Positions 24,828 to 32,534 of a stretch of 36,549 nucleotides of DNA are shown here, in pieces. Origin of the DNA: Bacillus sp. (in: firmicutes) (GTDB lineage Bacteria > Bacillota > Clostridia > Lachnospirales > Lachnospiraceae); NCBI GenBank assembly GCA_023666125.1, contig JAMPCN010000018.1, forward strand, positions 1-36,549, read 5' to 3'. Under the pieces are notes generated by a model. The model saw nothing but the letters and a program-made list of their open reading frames with translations, made no database searches and had not been told where the DNA came from. Within the stretch, counting starts at the first letter, position 1; each line of letters begins with the position of its first letter. The position numbers and the translations under genes are program-made.

Positions 24828-25013
24828 TTGGCAAATTTATCAGAACTGGAATTACAAAACCTTCGTCATCTTATGGGCGGCTATGATGTGACACATTGTA
24901 AAATGAAAGAATATGCGGAGTCTGCAACCGATTCCGAGGTGAAGCAGTTCTTTGAAAAAGGCGCAAAGTCCGCAATGCAGAACAAGCAGCAGTTGATGGA
25001 ATTTTTGCAGTAG
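24828..25013 (+). CDS. Small CotF-like / hypothetical spore-associated protein
   Basis: This 61-residue, helical protein starts with TTG at 24828, supported by GGAGGT (24814-24819) 8 nt upstream. Its core is LRHLMGGYDVTHCKMKEYAE, then SATDSEVKQFFEKGAKSAMQ. It contains one Cys and no signal peptide. The size, helical pattern and neighbour suggest a relation to the short spore-coat-F-like proteins of clostridia, with the N-terminal half of a four-helix ferritin-like fold; this is not certain. A 34-bp gap separates it from the next gene, so the two are likely expressed together. Confidence 0.7.
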   Translation: MANLSELELQNLRHLMGGYDVTHCKMKEYAESATDSEVKQFFEKGAKSAMQNKQQLMEFLQ

Positions 25014-25046
25014 AGACAGGCGAATAAGAGAATGGAGGTAGGAAAA

Positions 25047-25307
25047 ATGCAGTTGCAGGAAAAAACAATGGTAGCGGATACGCTGACAGGAATCAACGGA
25101 GAGTTGGTACGCTTCGGGGAAATGATTCCCCAGACGGAGAATAAGGAGTTAAAACAGACGTTAAAGCAGTTCAGAAACGCCTGTGAACAGTCACAGGAGG
25201 AACTGTATCAGATAGCGAGAGAAAAGTCCTATTATGTGCCGGCGGCAAAAGCGACACAGGCGGAAATCGACCATGTGAAGTCCTTATTTACGGAAAAAAC
25301 AATCTAA
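25047..25307 (+). CDS. Spore coat protein F-like (Coat F domain) protein
   Basis: The 86-residue product has LQEKTMVADTLTGINGELVR, then TENKELKQTLKQFRNACEQS and ends SYYVPAAKATQAEIDHVKSLF. The pattern of two helices followed by a Tyr-x-Pro-x-Ala turn resembles the Coat F family, whose members include Bacillus CotF. ATG 25032 is in frame, but GGAGG (25034-25038) lies 8 nt before ATG 25047, so the latter is chosen. It is followed by a strong terminator. Expression in the mother cell is expected from the family but no sporulation promoter could be assigned with confidence. Confidence 0.78.
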   Translation: MQLQEKTMVADTLTGINGELVRFGEMIPQTENKELKQTLKQFRNACEQSQEELYQIAREKSYYVPAAKATQAEIDHVKSLFTEKTI

Positions 25308-25319
25308 ATTTAAAAGTTA

Positions 25320-25376
25320 AATCCTCTGTTAACATTTAACGAATTGTTAAAAGGAAAGGTTGACAGAGGATTTTTT
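25320..25376 (+). terminator. Rho-independent terminator between cotF-like gene and rqcH
   Basis: A 14-bp stem AATCCTCTGTTAAC / GTTGACAGAGGATT (one G-U pair) is followed by TTTTTT. The loop region contains a second small stem TTTAAC / GTTAAA. It serves the plus-strand genes; the minus-strand T-run is weaker, so termination of rqcH here is less certain. Confidence 0.85.
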
Positions 25377-25392
25377 ATCTTCTATCAGAAGA

Positions 25393-27144
25393 TTATGAAA
25401 GCAGCTCTAGTCCGGAAATATCAGAATCAATCGCCATAGAAAAGTTAGTATAATAGATGACAAATCCCGGTTTGGCGCCATTTGGTTTTTTTACGTTTTT
25501 CTTTTGGAGATAGTCAATCTCCACTTTTTCCTGTTCCCGCCCTTTGGAATAATAGGCGGCAAGCCTTGCGGCCTCTTCAAACGTAGCGTCGGGCAGTTCT
25601 TTCCCCTCCGATTTGACGATGACATGGGAGCCGGGCATTCCCTTGGCATGGAACCACCAGTCATTGCCGGTTGCCAGTTTAAAGGTCAACTCGTCGTTTT
25701 GATAATTGTTTTTGCCAACATAGATGTGGAAACCGTCGGAACTGATATAGTGGAACGGTTTGCTTGTTATTTTTACCTTTTTGCCGCCGCCTTTTCTGCG
25801 GATATATCCGCTTTCAATCAGTTCCTCTTTAATCTGGACAAGGTCTTCTTCCTGCAAGGCGATATCCAAAGCCGCGGCAATGGATTCCAGGTGCGTGATC
25901 TCATGTTTGACTTCTATGGTCAATTCAGAGAGCGCCTCATAGGTTCTTTTCAGTTTCCTGTATTTATCAAAATATTTTTTTGCGTTTTCGGAGGGAGAAA
26001 GCGTCTCATCCAGAGGAATGGTAATCATCTCGTTCGTATAATAATTTAACGCTTCCAGCGATTTTGCGCCGGGAGTTACGCCGTATCCGTACGTATTTAA
26101 CAGTTCCCCATAGATACGGTACTTTTCCCGTTTTTGCGTATCTTCCATCTGCTTTAGCTGCAAATCGTACTTTTTGACGTTACGCTCCAGTGCGGTCTGG
26201 ACGATTTTACGCAAATCCGCCGATTTTTGACGGATGCGGGTCAGGGTGTTTTTTTCTTCATAATAATGCTCTAATACCTCGCTGATAGTATCAAAGCGGA
26301 CGCTTTCCTTGTCGGCGTACAGAGTTAAGGGGAAAGCGCAGAATTCTACCGGATTTTTCTTATCATGATCCGTATCATAGATGATATTCGGCTCAAAAAG
26401 ACCACCTGTAATTTTTTCCGTTATCAGGTGGAATGCCTCATAAAGCTTTTCCTGCGAAACTCCCTCTAAAGCGCTGGCGGGCATGTCTGCGTCGATGCCT
26501 GCGCAGTAGCAAATCTCTTGTGCAATGACCGGCGAAAACCCGGTGAAAGTATTATATAACGCTTTATATACGGGCATTGGCAGGACGGATAATTTCTGCG
26601 TAAAATCCTGCATAGCAATGGGCGTAAGGGGGTTATCTTTTTCCTGCGTTTTAGGAATAAAGTATTCCCTGCCGGGTAAAACCTCCCGAACGGAACTGAC
26701 CATGCCGGAAATATGCTTGATACTGTCGATTATCATGTTATCCGCATTGCAGAAAATAATGTTGCTGTGCTTTCCCATAATTTCAATAACAAGTGTTTTT
26801 TGACAGAGGTCGCCCATTTCATTTAAATGCTCCACATGGATTTGAACGATACGTTCCAGACCGGGCTGGGTAATATCCGTAATTCTTGCATTTTGCAGGT
26901 GTTTTCTGAGTAACATGCAGAATCCCGGCGCGGTCATGGGGCTTTGCTTATTTTTATCCGTCAGATAAATAAGCGGAAGCGAAGCGTCCGCAGACAGTAA
27001 CAGTCGGTATTGGGAACTGTTGTTTTTTATGGTTAAAAGCAGTTCATCCGTTTCCGGCTGCGCGATTTTATAGATGCGTCCACCGGTTAAAACATGATTT
27101 AATTCTTTAACAATGCTTGCAATCGTAATGCCGTCAAAAGCCAT
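25393..27144 (-). CDS. rqcH: RqcH ribosome quality control protein (NFACT/FbpA family)
   Basis: The 583-residue protein begins MAFDGITIASIVKELNHVLTGGRI, the NFACT-N start. The motif IEIMGKHSNIIF (about 123-134), a central coiled coil (about 300-420) and the C-terminal NFACT-R domain (HIYVGKNNYQNDELTFKLA, WWFHAKGMPGSHVIVKSEG) follow. In Bacillus, RqcH binds stalled 50S subunits and adds C-terminal alanine tails for degradation; older annotation calls it fibronectin-binding protein. The residue pair Asp97-Arg98 needed for alanine tailing in Bacillus reads Glu97-Arg98 here (QPGLERIV). It is encoded alone on the minus strand with its own promoter. Confidence 0.93.
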   Translation of the reverse strand: MAFDGITIASIVKELNHVLTGGRIYKIAQPETDELLLTIKNNSSQYRLLLSADASLPLIYLTDKNKQSPMTAPGFCMLLRKHLQNARITDITQPGLERIVQIHVEHLNEMGDLCQKTLVIEIMGKHSNIIFCNADNMIIDSIKHISGMVSSVREVLPGREYFIPKTQEKDNPLTPIAMQDFTQKLSVLPMPVYKALYNTFTGFSPVIAQEICYCAGIDADMPASALEGVSQEKLYEAFHLITEKITGGLFEPNIIYDTDHDKKNPVEFCAFPLTLYADKESVRFDTISEVLEHYYEEKNTLTRIRQKSADLRKIVQTALERNVKKYDLQLKQMEDTQKREKYRIYGELLNTYGYGVTPGAKSLEALNYYTNEMITIPLDETLSPSENAKKYFDKYRKLKRTYEALSELTIEVKHEITHLESIAAALDIALQEEDLVQIKEELIESGYIRRKGGGKKVKITSKPFHYISSDGFHIYVGKNNYQNDELTFKLATGNDWWFHAKGMPGSHVIVKSEGKELPDATFEEAARLAAYYSKGREQEKVEIDYLQKKNVKKPNGAKPGFVIYYTNFSMAIDSDISGLELLS

Positions 27145-27198
27145 AGTGGTGCAGTTTCCTTTCTTTTACGCTTATCTTTCACTATCATTATGAAATAG

Positions 27199-27227
27199 AT
27201 TTTACAATATATTGTGACGCATTTCAA
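27199..27227 (-). promoter_or_regulatory. Sigma-A promoter for rqcH
   Basis: On the minus strand TTGAAA, 17 bp, TAAAAT, 55 bp before the rqcH start. A 12-bp perfect palindrome ACAATATATTGT (27204-27215) occupies the part of the spacer next to the -10. Confidence 0.65.
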
Positions 27228-27238
27228 CGTTAGAATGC

Positions 27239-27267
27239 TTGACTAGGGTTTGCGATTATCTTATAAT
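27239..27267 (+). promoter_or_regulatory. Sigma-A promoter for yicC-remA-gmk-rpoZ
   Basis: TTGACT, 17 bp, TATAAT: a near-consensus promoter with the -10 ending 43 bp before yicC ATG 27311. It is divergent from the rqcH promoter 11 bp away and should drive the housekeeping genes that follow. Confidence 0.8.
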
Positions 27268-27310
27268 ATTAACGGTTGTCAATATCACAGGACAGGAATG
27301 GGAGATTCGT

Positions 27311-28189
27311 ATGATAAAGAGCATGACCGGGTTTGGCAGGAGCGAACTTGTCAGAGAAGACCGCAAGATTACAGTGGAAATGAAATCCGTCAACCACAGA
27401 TATCTGGACGTTACGATTAAAATGCCGAAAAAGCTGAATTTTTTTGAGGCGGCTATCCGCAGTGAGTTAAAAAATTACATCCAGAGGGGTAAAGTTGATA
27501 TTTTTATTACCTATGAGGATTATACGGAATCGAATATCTGTGTAAAATACAATAAGGAACTGGCCGGTGAGTATATGAAATATCTGGCGCAGATGGCGGA
27601 GGACTTTTCTCTGGATAATGACGTCAGGGTTTCCGCATTGTCCAGATATCCGGAAGTATTGAGCATGGAAGAGCAGACCATTGACGAGGAGGAACTTTGG
27701 ATTTTATTAAATGAGGCAATCGAAAATGCGGCTAAAGGCTTTGTGGACTCCCGCATCAAAGAGGGCGAGAACTTAAAAGAAGACCTGATTGCCAAGCTGG
27801 ACGGTATGCTTGTCCATGTGGATTATATTACAGAGCGTTCCCCGGAAATCATTACGCAGTACCGTTTAAAACTGGAAGAGAAGGTAAAGGAGTTATTGGG
27901 AGACGCCCAGATAGATGAAGCAAGACTTTTGACGGAAGTTACCATTTTCGCGGATAAGGTCTGCGTTGACGAGGAACTGGTGCGGTTAAGAAGCCATATT
28001 GAGACGATGAAAGAGAATCTGACGGAGGGCGGCAGCATCGGACGGAAACTGGATTTTATTGCGCAGGAGATGAACCGTGAGGCGAATACGATACTTTCCA
28101 AAGCCAACGATTTGGAGATATCCAACCGGGCGATTGAGTTAAAAACAGAGATTGAGAAAGTGCGGGAGCAGATTCAGAATATAGAATAA
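27311..28189 (+). CDS. yicC: YicC family endoribonuclease
   Basis: The start MIKSMTGFGRSE is the diagnostic YicC/YloC N-terminus. Further conserved blocks are VEMKSVNHRYLDVTIKMPK and, near the end, GRKLDFIAQEMNREANTILSKAND. Members are hexameric RNases tied to RNA turnover in E. coli. An upstream TTG-like opening would add 24 residues, but those overlap the promoter, and GGGAG lies 6 nt before ATG 27311, so I use that start (292 residues). The order yicC-remA-gmk-rpoZ is conserved across Firmicutes. Confidence 0.93.
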   Translation: MIKSMTGFGRSELVREDRKITVEMKSVNHRYLDVTIKMPKKLNFFEAAIRSELKNYIQRGKVDIFITYEDYTESNICVKYNKELAGEYMKYLAQMAEDFSLDNDVRVSALSRYPEVLSMEEQTIDEEELWILLNEAIENAAKGFVDSRIKEGENLKEDLIAKLDGMLVHVDYITERSPEIITQYRLKLEEKVKELLGDAQIDEARLLTEVTIFADKVCVDEELVRLRSHIETMKENLTEGGSIGRKLDFIAQEMNREANTILSKANDLEISNRAIELKTEIEKVREQIQNIE

Positions 28190-28220
28190 CAATAGTTATA
28201 TATAAAGGCGGGCGTGGCGA

Positions 28221-28481
28221 TTGAGTAAGCTGATTCATATAGGATTTGGGAATGTTGTCAATATAGGAAAAATCATTGCGATTGTCGCTCCGGATTCCGC
28301 GCCGATTAAGCGTATGATACAGAAAGCAAAGGAAAACGGAACAGTTGTTGACGCGACGCAGGGCAGGAAAACGAAAGCCGTGCTGATTATGGAAAACAGT
28401 CAAATCGTGTTGTCAGCGCTTTTGCCGGAGACCATTACGAGCAGGGCGCAGGCTCAGATTGGAGATACGGATGAAACGTGA
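28221..28481 (+). CDS. remA: RemA-like extracellular matrix regulator (DUF370)
   Basis: The 86-residue protein SKLIHIGFGNVVNIGKIIAI-VAPDSAPIKRMIQKAKE is a standard RemA/DUF370 member, a DNA-binding protein that activates biofilm matrix and osmoprotection genes in Bacillus and forms ring-like oligomers. Its role in anaerobic gut clostridia is not established. The start is TTG at 28221 behind a weak purine-rich site. The last 11 bp overlap gmk. Position before gmk-rpoZ is the conserved one. Confidence 0.93.
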   Translation: MSKLIHIGFGNVVNIGKIIAIVAPDSAPIKRMIQKAKENGTVVDATQGRKTKAVLIMENSQIVLSALLPETITSRAQAQIGDTDET

Positions 28482-29106
28482 GGGAATTTTAATTGTAGTG
28501 TCCGGCTTTTCAGGAGCGGGAAAAGGCACTTTAATGAAAAAACTGATACAGGAATATGACAATTACGCCCTGTCCATATCGGCTACGACCAGAGCGCCCA
28601 GACCGGGCGAAGAGGACGGCAGAGAGTATTTTTTTATCAGCAGGGAAGCGTTTGAAGAAAAAATCGCCGAAGACGGGCTGTTGGAATATGCCTCCTATTG
28701 CGATAATTACTACGGCACGCCGAAAGACTATGTGCAGAAAAATCTAAGCGAGGGGAAAAATGTCATTCTGGAAATTGAGATTCAGGGTGCATTAAAAATA
28801 AAAAAGAAGTATCCGGACGCATTGTTATTGTTTGTAATGCCGCCGGACGCGAAAGAGTTGAAACGCCGCCTGATGATGAGAGGCACGGAGACGCAGGACG
28901 TTATCCAACAACGGATGGAACGCGCCGTGAAAGAGGCGGAGGGCATTGAAGAATATGATTATATCGTCATTAACGACGATTTGGATACCTGCGTAAAAGA
29001 ACTGCATGAAATTATTCTCGCGGCCGCAAATACGCCGCTTCGGAACAAAAAATTTATAGAAAATATCAGAACAGAACTGGAAAGTTTTGCGAAAGGAGAA
29101 AAATAA
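28471..29106 (+). CDS. gmk: Guanylate kinase
   Basis: Gmk phosphorylates GMP to GDP. The P-loop GFSGAGKGTL is at about 11-20; the GMP-binding region SISATTRAPRPGEEDGREYFF and EIEIQGALKIKKKYPDALLLFVMPP are intact. A TTG at 28459 is also in frame; ATG 28471, with GGAG 6 nt upstream, gives 211 residues and is the better start. It overlaps remA by 11 bp and touches rpoZ (TAATG), so translation is coupled through remA-gmk-rpoZ. Confidence 0.96.
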   Translation: MKREGILIVVSGFSGAGKGTLMKKLIQEYDNYALSISATTRAPRPGEEDGREYFFISREAFEEKIAEDGLLEYASYCDNYYGTPKDYVQKNLSEGKNVILEIEIQGALKIKKKYPDALLLFVMPPDAKELKRRLMMRGTETQDVIQQRMERAVKEAEGIEEYDYIVINDDLDTCVKELHEIILAAANTPLRNKKFIENIRTELESFAKGEK

Positions 29107-29342
29107 TGTTACATCCATCTTACACAGATTTAATGAACGTAGTAAACAGCGACGTTGACGAGGGAGAGGCTCCGGTAGTAAGCAGCCGCTATTCTATCGT
29201 GATGGCAACGTCGAAAAGAGCAAGACAGATTATTGCGGGCGATGAGCCGCTTGTGGAAAGTTACCGCGGACAAAAGCCGCTCTCGGTTGCGGTAGAGGAG
29301 CTAAATCAGGCACAGATTAAAATTTTGAATGAAAATGAGTAG
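29106..29342 (+). CDS. rpoZ: RNA polymerase omega subunit
   Basis: 78 residues: MLHPSYTDLMNVVN, SRYSIVMATSKRARQI and KPLSVAVEELNQAQIKI are omega signatures. Omega aids assembly of beta-prime into core polymerase. The start codon shares one base with the gmk stop codon, and the end overlaps rimO by 14 bp. The gmk-rpoZ pairing is very widely conserved. Confidence 0.95.
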   Translation: MLHPSYTDLMNVVNSDVDEGEAPVVSSRYSIVMATSKRARQIIAGDEPLVESYRGQKPLSVAVEELNQAQIKILNENE

Positions 29343-30681
29343 AAAAAAAATACTGTTTATCTCTTTAGGCTGTGATAAAAACCTGGTGGATTCGGAAAAG
29401 ATGCTTGCGCTTTTAGCAGGACGGGGCTATGAATTTACCGATGATGAGGCGCAGTCGGATATTATCGTTATCAATACCTGTTGTTTTATTAACGATGCGA
29501 AGCAGGAAAGCATCGATACGATTCTGGAGATGGCAAAGTTACGGGAAAACGGCGATATTCAGGCGTTAGTCGTAACGGGCTGTCTTGCGCAGCGTTACCG
29601 GGAAGAAATACAAAAAGAGATTCCCGAAGTGGATATGATTATCGGTACGGCGGCGATTGATGAGATTGCGCAGGCGTTGGACGATTATTTTGACGGGAAA
29701 AGAGAAAATTATTATAGGAATCTTGATACAAAACCGTGGGCGGATACAGGCCGCATCGTCACGACGGGCGGGCATTACGCCTATTTAAAGATTGCGGAAG
29801 GCTGTGATAAACACTGCACTTACTGTATTATCCCGAAAGTGCGTGGAAACTACAGAAGCATTCCGATGGAAAACCTCTTAAAAGAGGCAGAGGCGTTAGC
29901 AGAAGGCGGTGTAAAGGAACTGATTCTGGTAGCGCAGGAAACCACGGTTTACGGAGTGGATTTATATGGGAAAAAGACGCTTCCCGAACTGTTGCGAAAC
30001 TTATGCCGCATTGAAAGCCTCCACTGGATTCGGATTTTATACTGCTATCCGGAGGAAATTGACGATGCTTTGATACAGGTAATCAAAGAGGAACCCAAAA
30101 TCTGTCATTATCTGGATTTGCCGATTCAACACGGGTGCGATACTATTTTAAAAAGGATGGGACGCAGGACAAACCGCAAAGAACTGATAGAGATTGTGGA
30201 AAAGCTTCGTGCTAACATACCGGATATCTGCATCAGGACCACGTTGATAACCGGATTCCCCGGAGAGACGGATAAGGAACATGAAGAACTGTTGGATTTC
30301 GTAGAGCAGATGGAATTTGACCGTCTGGGAGTTTTTACTTATTCGCAGGAGGAAGATACACCGGCTGCTTCCATGCCGGAGCAGATTGACGAGGACATAA
30401 AAGAAGAACGCCGCAGACAGCTTATGCAGCTGCAGCAAAAAATTGCTTTTGATATGGCGTCAGCCATGGAAGGAAAAGTTGTGGAAGCCATGATTGAGGG
30501 CAAAGTGGCGGACGAGGACGCCTATGTGGCAAGAACCTATAAAGACGCGCCGAATGTCGATGGTTTTCTTTTTATCAATACGACAAGACAGTTCATGTCC
30601 GGCGATTTTGTGAAATGCCGGATTACCGGCACATATGAATATGATTTGATTGGAGAATTAGAAGATGAACCTGCCCAATAA
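29329..30681 (+). CDS. rimO: Ribosomal protein S12 methylthiotransferase RimO
   Basis: RimO is a radical SAM enzyme that methylthiolates an aspartate of ribosomal protein S12. The N-terminal UPF0004 domain has three Cys for the auxiliary cluster (SLGCDKN, INTCCFIND, VTGCLAQRY). The radical SAM motif is EGCDKHCTYCIIP with Cys159, Cys163 and Cys166, and a C-terminal TRAM domain follows. SLGCDKNLVDSE distinguishes RimO from MiaB. The start overlaps rpoZ and lacks a good Shine-Dalgarno sequence; ATG 29335 is an alternative two codons later. It overlaps pgsA by 17 bp. Confidence 0.95.
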   Translation: MKMSRKKILFISLGCDKNLVDSEKMLALLAGRGYEFTDDEAQSDIIVINTCCFINDAKQESIDTILEMAKLRENGDIQALVVTGCLAQRYREEIQKEIPEVDMIIGTAAIDEIAQALDDYFDGKRENYYRNLDTKPWADTGRIVTTGGHYAYLKIAEGCDKHCTYCIIPKVRGNYRSIPMENLLKEAEALAEGGVKELILVAQETTVYGVDLYGKKTLPELLRNLCRIESLHWIRILYCYPEEIDDALIQVIKEEPKICHYLDLPIQHGCDTILKRMGRRTNRKELIEIVEKLRANIPDICIRTTLITGFPGETDKEHEELLDFVEQMEFDRLGVFTYSQEEDTPAASMPEQIDEDIKEERRRQLMQLQQKIAFDMASAMEGKVVEAMIEGKVADEDAYVARTYKDAPNVDGFLFINTTRQFMSGDFVKCRITGTYEYDLIGELEDEPAQ

Positions 30682-31198
30682 ACTGACTTTATTCCGTGTA
30701 CTGTTAATTCCTTTTTTTGTTCTTTTTATGCTTGTTGATATTACGGATATGGACAAATGGATAGCACTTGTTATTTTTATTGTGGCAAGTCTTACGGATT
30801 TACTGGACGGCAAGATTGCCCGAAAGTATAATCTGGTGACTAATTTTGGAAAATTTATGGACCCGCTGGCGGATAAGCTTTTGGTGTGTTCCGCGTTAAT
30901 CTGTCTGGTGGAGATGGCAAAACTGCCCGCGTGGATAGTTATTATTATCATTGCGAGGGAATTTATCATCAGCGGTTTCCGTTTGATTGCCGCCGATAAC
31001 GGCGTTGTGATTGCGGCAAGTTATTGGGGAAAATTTAAGACAACTTTTCAGATGGTTATGATTTGTCTGCTGATTGCGGATATAGAAGCCATTCAGGATT
31101 TGACGGCGGTCATTGTGTGTATTGCGCTTCTTTTAACGGTTATTTCCCTGATTGATTATCTGGTTAAAAATAAAGCTGTCATGAAAGAGACGAAGTAA
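30665..31198 (+). CDS. pgsA: CDP-diacylglycerol-glycerol-3-phosphate phosphatidyltransferase
   Basis: PgsA makes phosphatidylglycerol phosphate in the membrane. The CDP-alcohol phosphatidyltransferase motif DGKIARKYNLVTNFGKFMDP-LADK is complete (DG-AR-G-D-D). MNLPNKLTLFRVLLIP is the standard N-terminus, and about five transmembrane helices are visible in 177 residues. It overlaps rimO by 17 bp with GGAG ahead of the ATG. The rimO-pgsA-cinA-recA order is common in Firmicutes. Confidence 0.95.
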   Translation: MNLPNKLTLFRVLLIPFFVLFMLVDITDMDKWIALVIFIVASLTDLLDGKIARKYNLVTNFGKFMDPLADKLLVCSALICLVEMAKLPAWIVIIIIAREFIISGFRLIAADNGVVIAASYWGKFKTTFQMVMICLLIADIEAIQDLTAVIVCIALLLTVISLIDYLVKNKAVMKETK

Positions 31199-31217
31199 CG
31201 CGGGAAGGAGCGGCAAC

Positions 31218-32489
31218 ATGGTAGTAGAGATTATTTCGGTCGGAACTGAAATTTTATTAGGCAATATTGTGAATACCAACGCGGCATATCTGTCTGAAAA
31301 ATGTGCGGGAATTGGTCTGTCCTGCTATTATCAGGATGTCGTTGGCGATAATGAGGAGCGTCTGACGAACGTATTGCAGACGGCGCTTTCCAGAGCGGAT
31401 GTTGTGCTGCTATCCGGAGGGCTTGGACCAACGCAGGATGACTTGACAAAGGAAGTGACAGCGAAGACGCTTGGCCGAAATCTGTATCTGCATGAGCCAA
31501 GTAAGGAAGCTCTGATTGCGTTTTTTCAGAGCAGGGGCATGGAAATGACGGATAATAACTGGAAACAGGCGATGGTTCCGGAGGGCTGTATTGTAGTCGA
31601 TAATCCGAACGGTACGGCGCCGGGCATTATTATAGAAGATAACAGTAAGCATATCATTCTGATGCCGGGGCCGCCAAATGAATTGATACCGATGTTTGAA
31701 AATGCGATTATGCCGTATTTGAATGCACTGGAACCGGGAACGATTTATTCCCAGACGGTTAAGATATGCGGTATCGGCGAGAGCAAGGCGGAATCCATGG
31801 TGGAGGATTTGATTGCGGGGCAGTCTAACCCGACGATTGCAACATATGCCAAGACCGGCGAGGTGCATCTGCGCGTAACGGCGAGGGCGGAGGATGAAAA
31901 AGAGGCTAAAAAGCTGATAAAGCCGGTTGTCAAGGAGTTAAAAGGGCGTTTCGGCAATCATATTTATACAACGCAGGAAGACGTTACATTGGAAAAGGCA
32001 GTCGTGGATTTGCTGCTTGCCAATGATTTGACGGTCAGCACGGTGGAATCCTGCACCGGCGGTATGCTGGCGGCAAGGCTGATTAACGTGCCGGGCGTTT
32101 CGGAAGTATTTAAGACGGGATATATTACGTATTCCAATAAATCCAAACGTAAGATTTTGGGAATTAAAAAGTCCGCTTTAGAAAAGCATGGCGCGGTCAG
32201 TGCGGAAATTGCCAAAGAAATGGCGAAAGGTGCAGCCCTTTTTGCAAAAGCGGATGTGACGGTCGGCATTACCGGCGTTGCAGGGCCGGATGGCGGTTCC
32301 GAGACAAAACCGGTAGGGCTTGTCTATATTGCGTGCAGTGTGTGCGGACGCGTGAATGTACGGGAATGCCATTTCAGCGGAAGCCGGATGAAAATTCGGG
32401 AAAACAGCGTTGCTGCGGCGTTATCATTAATGCGGGAATCCATTCTTGCCTATTACAGCGAGGTAACGTTTGGAGCGAAGAAGTCATAG
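31218..32489 (+). CDS. cinA: CinA family protein (competence/damage-inducible; NMN deamidase type)
   Basis: The N-terminal half is a MoCF-binding-like domain (VEIISVGTEILLGNIVNTNA, LLSGGLGPTQDDLTKE, LMPGPPNELIPMF). The C-terminal half is the CinA-C domain (STVESCTGGMLAARLINVPG, ITGVAGPDGGSETKPVGLVY), which has nicotinamide mononucleotide deamidase activity in tested bacteria; the N-terminal domain is an ADP-ribose pyrophosphatase in some. 423 residues is the two-domain form. In Firmicutes cinA often lies before recA; here a large unrelated membrane protein gene intervenes. GGAG precedes ATG 31218. Confidence 0.94.
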   Translation: MVVEIISVGTEILLGNIVNTNAAYLSEKCAGIGLSCYYQDVVGDNEERLTNVLQTALSRADVVLLSGGLGPTQDDLTKEVTAKTLGRNLYLHEPSKEALIAFFQSRGMEMTDNNWKQAMVPEGCIVVDNPNGTAPGIIIEDNSKHIILMPGPPNELIPMFENAIMPYLNALEPGTIYSQTVKICGIGESKAESMVEDLIAGQSNPTIATYAKTGEVHLRVTARAEDEKEAKKLIKPVVKELKGRFGNHIYTTQEDVTLEKAVVDLLLANDLTVSTVESCTGGMLAARLINVPGVSEVFKTGYITYSNKSKRKILGIKKSALEKHGAVSAEIAKEMAKGAALFAKADVTVGITGVAGPDGGSETKPVGLVYIACSVCGRVNVRECHFSGSRMKIRENSVAAALSLMRESILAYYSEVTFGAKKS

Positions 32490-32534
32490 AAACAGGGAAA
32501 CGTAAGAAGAAAAAAGTGCAGGAGGGCTGCCAAA

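Noticed and set aside
25504-26049. Plus-strand open frame of 181 codons inside rqcH
   Set aside because: Antisense shadow of the conserved RqcH coding sequence; hydrophobic, low-information translation.
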